64,000 nt of DNA from Mitsuaria sp. 7. GTDB taxonomy: Bacteria > Pseudomonadota > Gammaproteobacteria > Burkholderiales > Burkholderiaceae_C. The notes under the pieces are model-generated. The model saw nothing but the letters and a program-made list of their open reading frames with translations, did not search any database and was not told where the DNA came from. Location of the stretch: positions 1,780,803 to 1,844,802 of the forward strand of contig NZ_CP011514.1 of assembly GCF_001653795.1 (NCBI RefSeq), given 5' to 3'. Both the position numbers and the translations under genes were made by a program. Each line of letters opens with the position of its first letter. Positions within the stretch are counted from its first letter, which is position 1. Below are positions 49,382 through 57,414 of the stretch, in pieces.

Positions 49382-51079
49382 ATGCAGCCTCTCTTCGCCA
49401 CGCTGCACCCCTCACCGCAGATCACCCGCCCCGACGATCCGTTCGCGGCCGACGGGTCTGACAGGCTTGACGGGTTCGACCTGCCGCCGGACTGCTACCA
49501 CGAGGAGCCCTTCGTCGCGAACTTGCTCGCGCGTCATGCCAGCGGACGGAACCGGACGGCCCAGCAGATCCGGGACTACCGGGCCCGGACCGCCGACAGC
49601 GTCAACGGACGGGATCCGGCCGCGCAGCACTTCGATGCCGGCGTGGATTTCCTGGCGGTGGGTCCGGAATATCCGGCCTACAAGCGACGCCTCCGAACGC
49701 TCCATGTGCTGGGGGACAAGTTCCCCCGCGTCTCGTCGCCAAGCGATCCTCGAACCGCCCTGCTGTGCGACCGCCTGGGGCAGCCCCGCCTGGCCTTCCA
49801 CCCTGCGACCGACGGCGGCACGGCGCTTCGCGAGTCCATGGCGAGCGCCTTCGACACCGCCCTGAGCTCGCGTTACGGACTGTCGCTCGGCATCGGCCTG
49901 CCGGTGCCCCACCCCGTTGCCCGGGGCGGCGCAGGCACCTTGAGCCTGGCGCCAGGGAGGTTCCCGGAGCCGCTCCCCGGTGCCTTCTCCACCTATCGCC
50001 AGCGTGGCGCGGAAGCGGAACCCGGCGTGCGCCAGGCCATCCGGCAGAGGCTTCAGACCGTGTCGGCCCAGGCCCTGCAGTCGACGGCCTTGAGCCGCCT
50101 CTTCACCAATCGCTGGCAGGGCGAGTGGGAGAGGCAGCTGTTCGACGCGCAGGGCCGCTGCTGGCATCTCGACGCGGGCGCGTCGTTTCCCGAAGACGAC
50201 GTGCTCGGGCCCGCGCTGGACGGCATGAGCAACGACGGACGTCTCGCGCCGCTGTTCCGGGTGCCGGACGATGCCGGCGCGGCGTGGGATGCGCCGTTCG
50301 ACCCTGACCTCGCCGAGAAGGTGCTCAGCATCGACACCCACGCGCTGCGTTGGCCGCTCGAGCTCGAACTGGACAGGGTGTTGAAGGCCGGCGTGCCGTC
50401 GGCGCCCGGGAATGCGCACCTCGCCGCAAAGTTGCTCAGCCGGACGGCCGTGCGTCGCTCGTTCGATGCCATCGACGCGGTGCAATCACTTCTGATGCGC
50501 AACCCGGTGATGTCCTTGCGCGAACTGCTCTCGCAGTATCCCGCCCGGATCCGTGACTGGATCGACGACGAGCCGTCCGCAGCGCTCCCCCTTCCACGCC
50601 AGCCGCCGCGCAAACCGCCGCGCACGCCGATCACGCCGCCCGCGGTCCGGCCGCAGTCGACCGCCGCCGCGCCGACCGCCGAGTTCCTGATCACCAATGC
50701 GGAACTCTCCGAACGGCTGCAAAAGGCATCCCCGTTCAGCCCGTTCAAACGGCGCGACCGGGCGCTCGCGCCGTTGCTTCGCGATGCCATCGCGCTACGC
50801 CAGATGAAGGACGGCCCCAAGCGCCTGCGTGCCGCGGGCAAGCTGCGGGACGGCGCGGTCGCGGCGATCCAGCGGATCTCGTCGAAGCTGGAGCGCGGAG
50901 GTCCCGTCGCACAGTCCGACATCGACGCCGCCAATGGGCGACTCGCCACCCTCTTCCGCCTGATCCACGACACCGAGTCGCGCCACGGTCTGCCCGCCTT
51001 GGCGGAACGGATCGAGACGCCGACCCAGCGGGGCCGCTCATGGCTCCCTTGGCGACGCGGCACGAAGAGACAGGCCTAG
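49382..51079 (+). CDS. Unrecognised protein with eroded kinase-like fold (family member 2)
   Basis: 565 residues from ATG 49382. The segment LCDRLGQPRLAFHPATDGGT aligns with FILDAHGKVAYAFKPM of the 47172 protein, but the lysine position is His. It is followed by ESMASAFDTALSSRYGLSLG and PVPHPV, as in kinases that read 'KP-(x)n-E-(x)2-A-(x)2-L-(x)n-G-(x)n-VP'. The later segment RWQGEWERQLFDAQGRCWHL with DAGASFPED matches the D-x-D-G-R-x-W-x-x-D motif of the same family, with catalytic residues missing. So it would be a pseudokinase-like relative. The C-terminal 200 residues include a Pro-rich linker (about 405-430) and a helical domain. Its end overlaps the TonB receptor gene by 42 bp tail to tail. 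Confidence 0.5.
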   Translation: MQPLFATLHPSPQITRPDDPFAADGSDRLDGFDLPPDCYHEEPFVANLLARHASGRNRTAQQIRDYRARTADSVNGRDPAAQHFDAGVDFLAVGPEYPAYKRRLRTLHVLGDKFPRVSSPSDPRTALLCDRLGQPRLAFHPATDGGTALRESMASAFDTALSSRYGLSLGIGLPVPHPVARGGAGTLSLAPGRFPEPLPGAFSTYRQRGAEAEPGVRQAIRQRLQTVSAQALQSTALSRLFTNRWQGEWERQLFDAQGRCWHLDAGASFPEDDVLGPALDGMSNDGRLAPLFRVPDDAGAAWDAPFDPDLAEKVLSIDTHALRWPLELELDRVLKAGVPSAPGNAHLAAKLLSRTAVRRSFDAIDAVQSLLMRNPVMSLRELLSQYPARIRDWIDDEPSAALPLPRQPPRKPPRTPITPPAVRPQSTAAAPTAEFLITNAELSERLQKASPFSPFKRRDRALAPLLRDAIALRQMKDGPKRLRAAGKLRDGAVAAIQRISSKLERGGPVAQSDIDAANGRLATLFRLIHDTESRHGLPALAERIETPTQRGRSWLPWRRGTKRQA

Positions 51080-53194
51080 CCAGAAGGAGCGCCCCGGTGC
51101 CGGCTCGTAGAACCGGCCGTTGCCGTCGTTGACGATGACGCTGCCGACGTAGCGTCGGTCGGCGGCGTTGTCCACGCGTGCGATCAGCTCGGCGCGCATC
51201 GCGCCGAAGTTCCAGCCGCGACGGGCACGCAGGTTGAGCACGCCGTAGCCCGCGGCCGCCTCGCTGTTGATGTCGTTGACGGCGGTGCGCTTCACGCCGC
51301 GCCATTCCACGGCGAGTTCCCCGTCGCGCGCCGCCTCGAAGGGGCGCCACGCCAGCTCGGCGTAGGCGCTGCCGCCGTTGGTGCCCGCGATGCGATTGCC
51401 CGCGGACACCGGCACGTTGGCGGTCGGGCATGGCGTGCCAGTGCAGGTCAGGAACCCGTCGCGATACCGCGCCTTCAGCGTGCCGAGCGCCATCTGCGCG
51501 CGCCAGCGCGGCGCGAGATCCCAGGCGCCGGACAGCTCCACGCCGCTGCGCCGCGTGCGGCCGACGTTCTGGTAGCTTGAGCGCCCGCCGCTGTTGGACA
51601 GCACGCCGATCTCATCGCGCGTGGCGACATGGAATGCCGTGGCGTCGAGCTCGACAGCGCCCGCGCGCCACTTCGCGCCGAGCTCCTGCTGCAGGCTCTT
51701 CTGCGGCCGCAGCGCGGTGTTGAAACCGCCCTGCCCGTCCGCGCGATAGGCCAGCTCGTTGAGCGTCGGCGATTCGAAGCCGCGCCCGAGCGCGGCGTGC
51801 AGCAGCAGCGACGGCGCCACTTTCCACCCCAGCCCCACCGCCGGATTGGCGTAGTCGTAGCGCAGCGATCCGGAGTCGTCGCCGTTGCCCAGGAAGCGGT
51901 CGCGGGCGGACAGCGTCACCCGCCCCGCGCGTACGCCGGCGCTAGCGGACAGCGTGGTCGTCAGCGGCAGTTCCGCCTGGGCATAGGCCTCGCGCGTGAC
52001 GGCCTCGTTCTCCTCGTCGCGACGCAGCGCGCCGGTCACGCCCAGCTGCTGCGACGCCCCGGTGCCGAGGAAGTTCTCATAGCCCTGGCGATCGTCCTTC
52101 TGGCGCTCGAGGTTCACGCCGGTCACCAGCGTCGCCGGTCCGAGCCGCCACAGCAGGCGCGCGTCGACGCCGTCGTAGCGCCGGCTGAAGTCGACGACAC
52201 CGCCACCGCTGCCCGCCGGCGTCTGTGCGCCGACGGCGATGGATTGCCACTGTGTCACCGATCGGTGGCCGCCGTAGGCGGTGAGCACGCTGTCGGACAA
52301 GACCTGCCCCTCGTCGAAGCGGTGGCGCCAGCGCGCGCCGAGCTGCGTCTGGCTGGCGTTCTTGCGGGTGTTGAACTGTTCCGCCTGGGATGCGGTCTGG
52401 TCCGGATCCGCGGCGAACTGCGCGGCGGTCAGGCCGAGCGGATCCTGGGCGCGCTGGTCGATGTCGTTCACCAGCAGCAGCACCTGATCGCGCGCGCCGG
52501 TCCAGGCCAGGCGACCGTTGGCCAGCGTGCGACGCGCGGCGCTGTGCGGCCGCGTACCGTCGGTTTCCATCCGCGACACGCCGCCCTGCGCCTCCCATCC
52601 GTCGCCGAAGGGCGTGCCGGCGGTCAGGCGGGCCTGGCGCAATCCGGCGCTGCCGGCGTCGAGGTCCAGCTCCGCGAAGCGTTCGCGCACCGGCGCGCTC
52701 ACCAGCGCGATGACCCCGCCCGAGCTGTTGCCGTAGAGCGCCGAGAACGGCCCGCGCAGCACCTCGACGCGCGCGGCGGACGCGAGGTCGAAGTGCGTGA
52801 CCTGCCCCTGCCCGTCCGGCATCGTGGCCGGGATCCCGTCCGTGTAGAGCCGCAGCCCGCGCACCCCGAACGGCGCCCGCGCGCCGAAGCCGCGAGAGGA
52901 CAGCTGCAGGTCCTGCGCATAGTTCTGCCGGTTGTTGGCGGTGAGGCCGGGGACGCGGCTCAATGCCTCGGACAGGTTGACCATGGGCCCCGCGCCGCGC
53001 AGCGTGTCGGCATCGATGACCGACGCCGCATACGGCGCCTCGTCCAGCCGCCGTTCCGCGACGCTGCCGGACACGACCACGGTGGGCAGCGCCTGGGCGC
53101 CCGGGGTCGGCGGCTGCTGGGCCTGGCCGAAGGCCGGCGCCCAGATCAGCCCCAGGACCGCGCCCGCGCAGGCGGTGTGTCGAATCGTCTTCAT
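51038..53194 (-). CDS. TonB-dependent receptor of the PqqU (YncD)-like group
   Basis: 718 residues: signal peptide (about 1-23, AFGQAQ), plug domain with LPTVVVSGSVAERR as TonB-box region, LSEALSRVPGLTANNRQNYA and the diagnostic GVRGLRLYTDGIPATMPDGQ followed by GPFSALYGNSSGGVI, and a 22-strand barrel ending LGLSLRA..F-type. The LYxDGIPATMPDGQGQ sequence is the one I know from E. coli YncD/PqqU, the outer-membrane importer of pyrroloquinoline quinone. A PQQ-dependent-type dehydrogenase gene lies 1.6 kb away, which supports that substrate. Reads against both neighbours and overlaps the 49382 gene by 42 bp. Confidence 0.82.
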   Translation of the reverse strand: MKTIRHTACAGAVLGLIWAPAFGQAQQPPTPGAQALPTVVVSGSVAERRLDEAPYAASVIDADTLRGAGPMVNLSEALSRVPGLTANNRQNYAQDLQLSSRGFGARAPFGVRGLRLYTDGIPATMPDGQGQVTHFDLASAARVEVLRGPFSALYGNSSGGVIALVSAPVRERFAELDLDAGSAGLRQARLTAGTPFGDGWEAQGGVSRMETDGTRPHSAARRTLANGRLAWTGARDQVLLLVNDIDQRAQDPLGLTAAQFAADPDQTASQAEQFNTRKNASQTQLGARWRHRFDEGQVLSDSVLTAYGGHRSVTQWQSIAVGAQTPAGSGGGVVDFSRRYDGVDARLLWRLGPATLVTGVNLERQKDDRQGYENFLGTGASQQLGVTGALRRDEENEAVTREAYAQAELPLTTTLSASAGVRAGRVTLSARDRFLGNGDDSGSLRYDYANPAVGLGWKVAPSLLLHAALGRGFESPTLNELAYRADGQGGFNTALRPQKSLQQELGAKWRAGAVELDATAFHVATRDEIGVLSNSGGRSSYQNVGRTRRSGVELSGAWDLAPRWRAQMALGTLKARYRDGFLTCTGTPCPTANVPVSAGNRIAGTNGGSAYAELAWRPFEAARDGELAVEWRGVKRTAVNDINSEAAAGYGVLNLRARRGWNFGAMRAELIARVDNAADRRYVGSVIVNDGNGRFYEPAPGRSFWLGLSLRAASPREP

Positions 53195-53360
53195 CGTCCT
53201 CCCAGGAATCCCTGTGTACCGCAGTTCGGGCCCGCTCGCCGAATGAGGCCCCGCCTCGAACAGGCCGCTCCCGGAGCAAGCGAGGTGCCAGGTGTTGTCC
53301 GACGCGACTCCGGTTTGAAGAACTGAGGGTTGTCGCAGGAAGACAAAACCTGCATGCCCC

Positions 53361-53390
53361 CCGCGACGATCCCGTCGGGATGGCGGCGGG
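53361..53390 (+). promoter_or_regulatory. Leader hairpin A, 20 bases upstream of the 53410 gene
   Basis: CCGCGAC then ATCCCG-T-CGGGAT and GGCGGC. It matches the element at 56371-56400 in sequence, spacing to the start codon and structure, with one compensatory base-pair change (AT/AT versus AA/TT). Confidence 0.6.
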
Positions 53391-53409
53391 CCAGGAGGAG
53401 TTCGTAGGC

Positions 53410-54735
53410 ATGCCGAAATCCCTGAATCTCTTGAATCGCTTCGCCAGACAGTGCGCCCCTTCTGCTCCAGAGGTCCCCTCCCCCTCGCCGGGCGAACTGA
53501 AACGGCAGAACTTTCTCGGCAAGTTGTTGATGCGGCTTCCTCGCCGTTCGAGGTGTTCAGACAAGCCGGTGAACTATTCCTACCTGAAACAGTTGGACAA
53601 CTCGAAAGAAGCCGAGGCTCGTGCCGGTGAGATCCGCGATCTGGCGACGCGCTACATCCGCTGGGTGGAGACCCAGCCGGACAGCAGGAAGTTGCGTGAT
53701 CGCAAGTGCCGCGTCGCGGGGATGCTGATACACACGATGTACCCGAGGCCGCCGCAGCCTCCGGTCGCCGAAAGACCCGCGTCGGTCAAACCCGCCACAG
53801 GCACGACAAGCACGACAAGCACGACAAGCCGGACACAAGCGATCGGCCCCCTGCCACCGATATCGAGAGAGCCCACGCCGCAACAGCGGGCGGCGCATGT
53901 CCGAGCCCTGAGCAAGACCGATCCCGATTCGCATCCGGCCATCGGCCACAGCGAAAGGCTCGTGTTTGCCGGATCCAAGGGTGACGCGCCCTATCGACTG
54001 CAGCCGGTCATCGCGCGCGAATCGCAGAAGCTCGAGGGCGAGCGGGCACTGCACGCCGCGTTGGCCTCCACGTTGCGCGATGCCATTCTGGAGCAGACCG
54101 GATTGGATCTCTGCCTTCCCCGGGCGACCTTCGACACGCCGCTGCGTCGCAGGGACACCGCCCTGTTGATCGTCGACAACGTGGCCGGAAGGACCCCGAC
54201 GGGGGACGAACGCGGTCACCAGACAGAATTGCAGCAGGCCGTCGTAGGGCAATGGCTGCTCGGCAAGCCGAATCCCCGCTGGGCCGACTTCGCGCGCGAT
54301 GACGACGGTCGACTCCGGGCCAGGTCGATCTCGCCCTGTGTCGATCCGCTGATCGAGGTCTGGAGCGAGGCCGTGAACCGGGGACCGTCGGCGTTGTTCC
54401 GCACGCCCGACGGCAAGGCGGAGAGCGCCATCACCTGCAAGCCCTTGGACGACGCGATCCGATATGCCATCGCTCATCATCTGGACATGGGCAGGATCGA
54501 ACGGGCGCTCTCCAAAACGTATGACAGGATGGCGGGCCATCTTCCAGGAAAGGCTTCGTCGACGCTGAGCGACAAGGAGAAGCCGCTGCTGGCTCGACTG
54601 ATGGCGCCACTGCGGGCCCTGCGGCAGGCGCTGATCGATTCCTCGCGCCATCCGGGGCTGCCGCTGGAGATGCTGATGGCGGACGCCGGGGACTGTCTGC
54701 ATGCGATCGACAAGAAGGAGTTCCGGCAAGCCTGA
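53410..54735 (+). CDS. Unrecognised protein with eroded kinase-like fold (family member 3)
   Basis: 441 residues from ATG 53410; an earlier GTG/ATG at 53380 is possible. N-terminal third is basic and Pro/Thr-rich, with TTSTTSTTS from a 9-bp tandem repeat. Then LVFAGSKGDAPYRLQPV (lysine position is Gln) and ERALHAALASTLRDAILEQTG parallel the small-lobe motif of the 47172 and 49382 proteins. LQQAVVGQWLLGKPNPRWAD followed by ARDDDGRLRARS parallels the catalytic loop and D-x-D-G-R motif, again without the catalytic residues. No signal peptide. A secreted or regulatory pseudokinase is one possibility; the family is not known to me. Confidence 0.5.
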   Translation: MPKSLNLLNRFARQCAPSAPEVPSPSPGELKRQNFLGKLLMRLPRRSRCSDKPVNYSYLKQLDNSKEAEARAGEIRDLATRYIRWVETQPDSRKLRDRKCRVAGMLIHTMYPRPPQPPVAERPASVKPATGTTSTTSTTSRTQAIGPLPPISREPTPQQRAAHVRALSKTDPDSHPAIGHSERLVFAGSKGDAPYRLQPVIARESQKLEGERALHAALASTLRDAILEQTGLDLCLPRATFDTPLRRRDTALLIVDNVAGRTPTGDERGHQTELQQAVVGQWLLGKPNPRWADFARDDDGRLRARSISPCVDPLIEVWSEAVNRGPSALFRTPDGKAESAITCKPLDDAIRYAIAHHLDMGRIERALSKTYDRMAGHLPGKASSTLSDKEKPLLARLMAPLRALRQALIDSSRHPGLPLEMLMADAGDCLHAIDKKEFRQA

Positions 54736-54811
54736 CCACCTGCGGGCATCCCGCTTGCTGATCCGTCGGCTGCCGCCGCCCCGTCCGGGGCGGCCCTCGA
54801 CGGAGAAGCCG

Positions 54812-56260
54812 ATGAACAAGAAGATGCCCGCGTCCTCACGCCTGTCCCTCCCTGCGTCCCTGCGTGTCCGGCGGATCAGCCGCGTCGTCGTGGCGGTCGC
54901 CGCGCTGGCCGGCCTCGCCGGTGGCGCGCGCGTCGTGCTGGCGCTCGAGGCGCAACCCGCGACCCCGCCCGGCTACGGCCCCAACCCCGCGCTGCCCGAG
55001 CCGCAGAAGTCCCTCGTGCCGACGATCAACGTCGCCAAGGCGGTGGGCTGGCCCGCGGGCGCCAGGCCGCAGGCGGCGGCCGGGCTGGCGGTCACGCGAT
55101 TCGCCGACAAGCTCGACCATCCGCGCTGGGTCTACGTGCTGCCCAACGGCGACGTGCTGATCGCCGAGACCAACGCGCCCGTGCGCCCCGACGACGGCAA
55201 GGGTCCGAAGGCCTGGATCACCAAGCAGTTCCAGAAGAAGGCCGGCGCCACGCCCAAGAGCGCCAACCGCATCACCCTGCTGCGCGACACCGACGGCGAC
55301 GGCGTCGCGGACCAGCGCTTCGCGTTCGCGGAGGGCCTGAACTCGCCGTTCGGCATGGCGCTGGTCGGCAACACCTTCTACGTGGCCAACACCGACGCCG
55401 TCGTGCGCTTCCCCTACACGACCGGCCAGACCCGGCTCGCCGGCAAGCCGACGAAGGTCGCCGACCTGCCCGGCGGCACCATCAACCATCACTGGACCAA
55501 GAGCCTGATCGCCAACGCCGAAGGGACCAAGCTCTACGCGGGCATCGGCTCCAACAGCAACGTGGCCGAGAACGGCATCGAGAACGAACAGCGCCGCGCC
55601 GCGATCCTGGAGATCGACCTGCAGAGCGGCTCGACGCGCGTGTTCGCGTCCGGACTGCGCAACCCGGTCGGTCTGGCCTGGGAGCCCACGAGCAAGGCGC
55701 TGTGGGTCGCGGTGAACGAGCGCGACGAGCTCGGCGACGACCTGGTCCCCGACTACATCACCTCGGTGCAGGACGGCGGCTTCTACGGCTGGCCGTACAG
55801 CTGGTACGGCCAGCACGTCGACGAACGCGTCAAGCCGCAGCGGCCCGAACTCGTCGAGAAGGCGATCGTCCCCGACTTCGCCGTCGGGGCGCACACGGCC
55901 TCGCTGGGGCTCGCGTCCTCGGACGGCAACCAGCTGACGCAGGACTTCGCCCATGGCATGTTCATCGGCCAGCACGGCTCGTGGAATCGCAAGGTCCCGG
56001 CCGGCTACAAGGTCGTGTTCGTGCCCTTCGTCGGCGCCAAGCCCAGCGGGCTGCCGATCGACGTGGTGACCGGTTTCCTCGATGCCCAGGGGCAGGCGAT
56101 GGGCCGTCCCGTCGGCGTCGCGCTCGACCGCCAGGGCGCGCTGCTGGTGGCGGACGACGTCGGCAACGTGATCTGGCGCGTCACCGCGGCAGGCGCCGCG
56201 GGGCCGAAGGCCGCGTTCCCCGCCGCGGCAGGCGCGGCCAGCACGCCCGCATCGCGCTGA
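54812..56260 (+). CDS. PQQ-dependent sorbosone-dehydrogenase-like protein
   Basis: 482 residues from ATG 54812 (GGAGAAG upstream). Signal anchor about 20-46 (RRISRVVVAVAALAGLAGG). Then a six-bladed beta-propeller of the GDH-B/YliI/sorbosone dehydrogenase family: LDHPRWVYVLPNGDVLIAET, the metal-site-like RDTDGDGVADQR, GTINHHWTKSL, FASGLRNPVGLAWEP, and the C-terminal HGSWNRKVPAGYKVVF. Members use PQQ to oxidise sugars or aldehydes in the periplasm and pass electrons to the respiratory chain. Proximity to a PqqU-like receptor is notable. It follows the 53410 gene by 76 bp on the same strand. Confidence 0.82.
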   Translation: MNKKMPASSRLSLPASLRVRRISRVVVAVAALAGLAGGARVVLALEAQPATPPGYGPNPALPEPQKSLVPTINVAKAVGWPAGARPQAAAGLAVTRFADKLDHPRWVYVLPNGDVLIAETNAPVRPDDGKGPKAWITKQFQKKAGATPKSANRITLLRDTDGDGVADQRFAFAEGLNSPFGMALVGNTFYVANTDAVVRFPYTTGQTRLAGKPTKVADLPGGTINHHWTKSLIANAEGTKLYAGIGSNSNVAENGIENEQRRAAILEIDLQSGSTRVFASGLRNPVGLAWEPTSKALWVAVNERDELGDDLVPDYITSVQDGGFYGWPYSWYGQHVDERVKPQRPELVEKAIVPDFAVGAHTASLGLASSDGNQLTQDFAHGMFIGQHGSWNRKVPAGYKVVFVPFVGAKPSGLPIDVVTGFLDAQGQAMGRPVGVALDRQGALLVADDVGNVIWRVTAAGAAGPKAAFPAAAGAASTPASR

Positions 56261-56370
56261 CCGGACCGGCGGACGCCGCGTCGCACGCATTGGACGCAAC
56301 AGCCGATTCGGCCGACGCGGCCGACGCGGCGAACCCCGGGTGGTTGTCGTCGGACACAGTCGCACTTGCC

Positions 56371-56400
56371 CCGCGACAACCCGTCGGGTTGGCGGCAGGC
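56371..56400 (+). promoter_or_regulatory. Leader hairpin B, 18 bases upstream of the 56418 gene
   Basis: CCGCGAC then AACCCG-T-CGGGTT and GGCGGC, enclosed by outer arms ACTTGCC / GGCAAGT. Counterpart of hairpin A at 53361-53390. Confidence 0.6.
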
Positions 56401-56417
56401 AAGTCCGCTTGCCTCCG

Positions 56418-56978
56418 ATGCGTCTGACTCAACTCTTCCGCGCTCGTTCCGACGAAGCCTCACTCGCGTCGTCGATGGATCCCGCCGCTCCCGCGGCCCT
56501 CGACGACAGGCAGCAAGGTTTCGTCGATCGCCTGCGATCTCGCATGAGGTCCCTGGCGCCGCAGCCGGTCCGCGATTTCTGTACGGTCAACAAGCCTCGG
56601 ATCTTCCGGCACAAGGCGTACGACTTCTCCAAGGTCGACGCGTTGCATCGGCGTTGGGTGCGGCTCGGACGCCCGGCTCACGGGGACGCCGCTGAACGGT
56701 TCGAAAGTCAGGCGAACGGATTCCGGTTCGACAACGACAGGGTGCCCCAGACGCCCAAGCTGGCGCAGGATCGAGCACGCGTGCGCGAGATGTCGGCGGA
56801 GCTCAGCAGCGTGCGTTACCAGCAGCACGCGCGCGGTGTGGTTCCGCCCCCTCGCACCGGCTTGCTGGCGCAACTCGCGGCATGTTTTCCCTGGTTCCGC
56901 CGGTGGTCTGACAAGCGGCGCAAGGAGGAAGCGGTGCGGAATCACTACTGCCCGCCTCGAGCCAAACACCGCACTTGA
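56418..56978 (+). CDS. Unrecognised basic 186-residue protein
   Basis: Starts MRLTQLFRARSDEASLASSM. Very rich in Arg/Lys/Gln, mostly helical, with AYDFSKVDALHRRWVRLGR and a terminal hydrophobic/aromatic stretch LLAQLAACFPWFRRWSDKRR. No signal peptide. It shares with the 53410 gene the same leader hairpin at nearly the same distance, so the two are probably co-regulated; sequence similarity between the proteins is too weak to call. It may be a further member of that accessory set. Followed by the hipBA operators after only 1 base. Confidence 0.5.
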   Translation: MRLTQLFRARSDEASLASSMDPAAPAALDDRQQGFVDRLRSRMRSLAPQPVRDFCTVNKPRIFRHKAYDFSKVDALHRRWVRLGRPAHGDAAERFESQANGFRFDNDRVPQTPKLAQDRARVREMSAELSSVRYQQHARGVVPPPRTGLLAQLAACFPWFRRWSDKRRKEEAVRNHYCPPRAKHRT

Positions 56979-56979
56979 T

Positions 56980-56997
56980 ATGGCAACATAGTTCCAT
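56980..56997. promoter_or_regulatory. HipB operator O1
   Basis: ATGGCA-N6-TTCCAT, an imperfect palindrome just after the 56418 gene and upstream of the hipBA promoter. Confidence 0.75.
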
Positions 56998-57008
56998 ATT
57001 CGCCTGAT

Positions 57009-57026
57009 ATGGCACCTTATTTCCAA
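57009..57026. promoter_or_regulatory. HipB operator O2
   Basis: ATGGCA-N6-TTCCAA, 29 bp from O1. Confidence 0.75.
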
Positions 57027-57031
57027 TTCCC

Positions 57032-57060
57032 TTGACCAGCGATCAGCAATAAAGTACCTT
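57032..57060 (+). promoter_or_regulatory. Putative sigma-70 promoter of hipBA
   Basis: TTGACC (-35) and TACCTT (-10) with 17-bp spacing. The -10 box lies inside operator-like site O3, so repressor binding would block RNA polymerase. Confidence 0.6.
57043..57060. promoter_or_regulatory. Degenerate HipB operator O3
   Basis: TCAGCA-ATAAAG-TACCTT shares GCAATAAAGT and CC with the reverse complement of O4; weaker match to the palindrome. Confidence 0.5.
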
Positions 57061-57071
57061 TTCAGGACGAA

Positions 57072-57089
57072 TTGGAACTTTATTGCCAT
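57072..57089. promoter_or_regulatory. HipB operator O4, overlapping the hipB start codon
   Basis: TTGGAA-CTTTAT-TGCCAT; its last two bases are the first two of the hipB ATG. Inverted relative to O1 and O2. Confidence 0.75.
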
Positions 57090-57414
57090 GCTCACGCTTC
57101 CCGAGATCTCCGGACTCCTCCGCGACACCGCCCGCCGCAACGGGCTGACCCAGGCGCGCCTGGCCGACACTTCGGGCATTTCCGCTCGCACGCTCACGCA
57201 TGTGCTCAGCGGTCAGGAGGATTTCCGCGTCTCCACCCTGATGGCCGTGGCGCACCAACTGGGCCTGGAACTGGTGTTGGTGCCCAAGGCCGCTGCCAGG
57301 GCGGTCGCCGCGGGAGAAGCCCTGGGCCCGCCGGTAAGGTCCGTGGTCACCGAGGCGCTGGACGCCTTGCACGCGCGGCAGGATGCCCGCGCGGATGACA
57401 AGGGGCGCCCATGA
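57088..57414 (+). CDS. hipB: HipB-like XRE antitoxin
   Basis: 108 residues. Helix-turn-helix RRNGLTQARLADTSGISARTLTHVLSG (split here by its turns) near 16-42, a short beta strand LGLELVLVPK used for dimerisation in HipB, and a helical tail. It would repress the operon through the four upstream palindromes and neutralise HipA. Its start codon is part of operator O4. Overlaps hipA by 4 bp. Confidence 0.9.
   Translation: MLTLPEISGLLRDTARRNGLTQARLADTSGISARTLTHVLSGQEDFRVSTLMAVAHQLGLELVLVPKAAARAVAAGEALGPPVRSVVTEALDALHARQDARADDKGRP

Noticed and set aside
56341..56417. Possible repeat-family origin of leader hairpin B, like the 56-bp REP element
   Set aside because: No sequence in common with the 56-bp element; it is restricted to gene leaders here, so it was kept as a separate signal.
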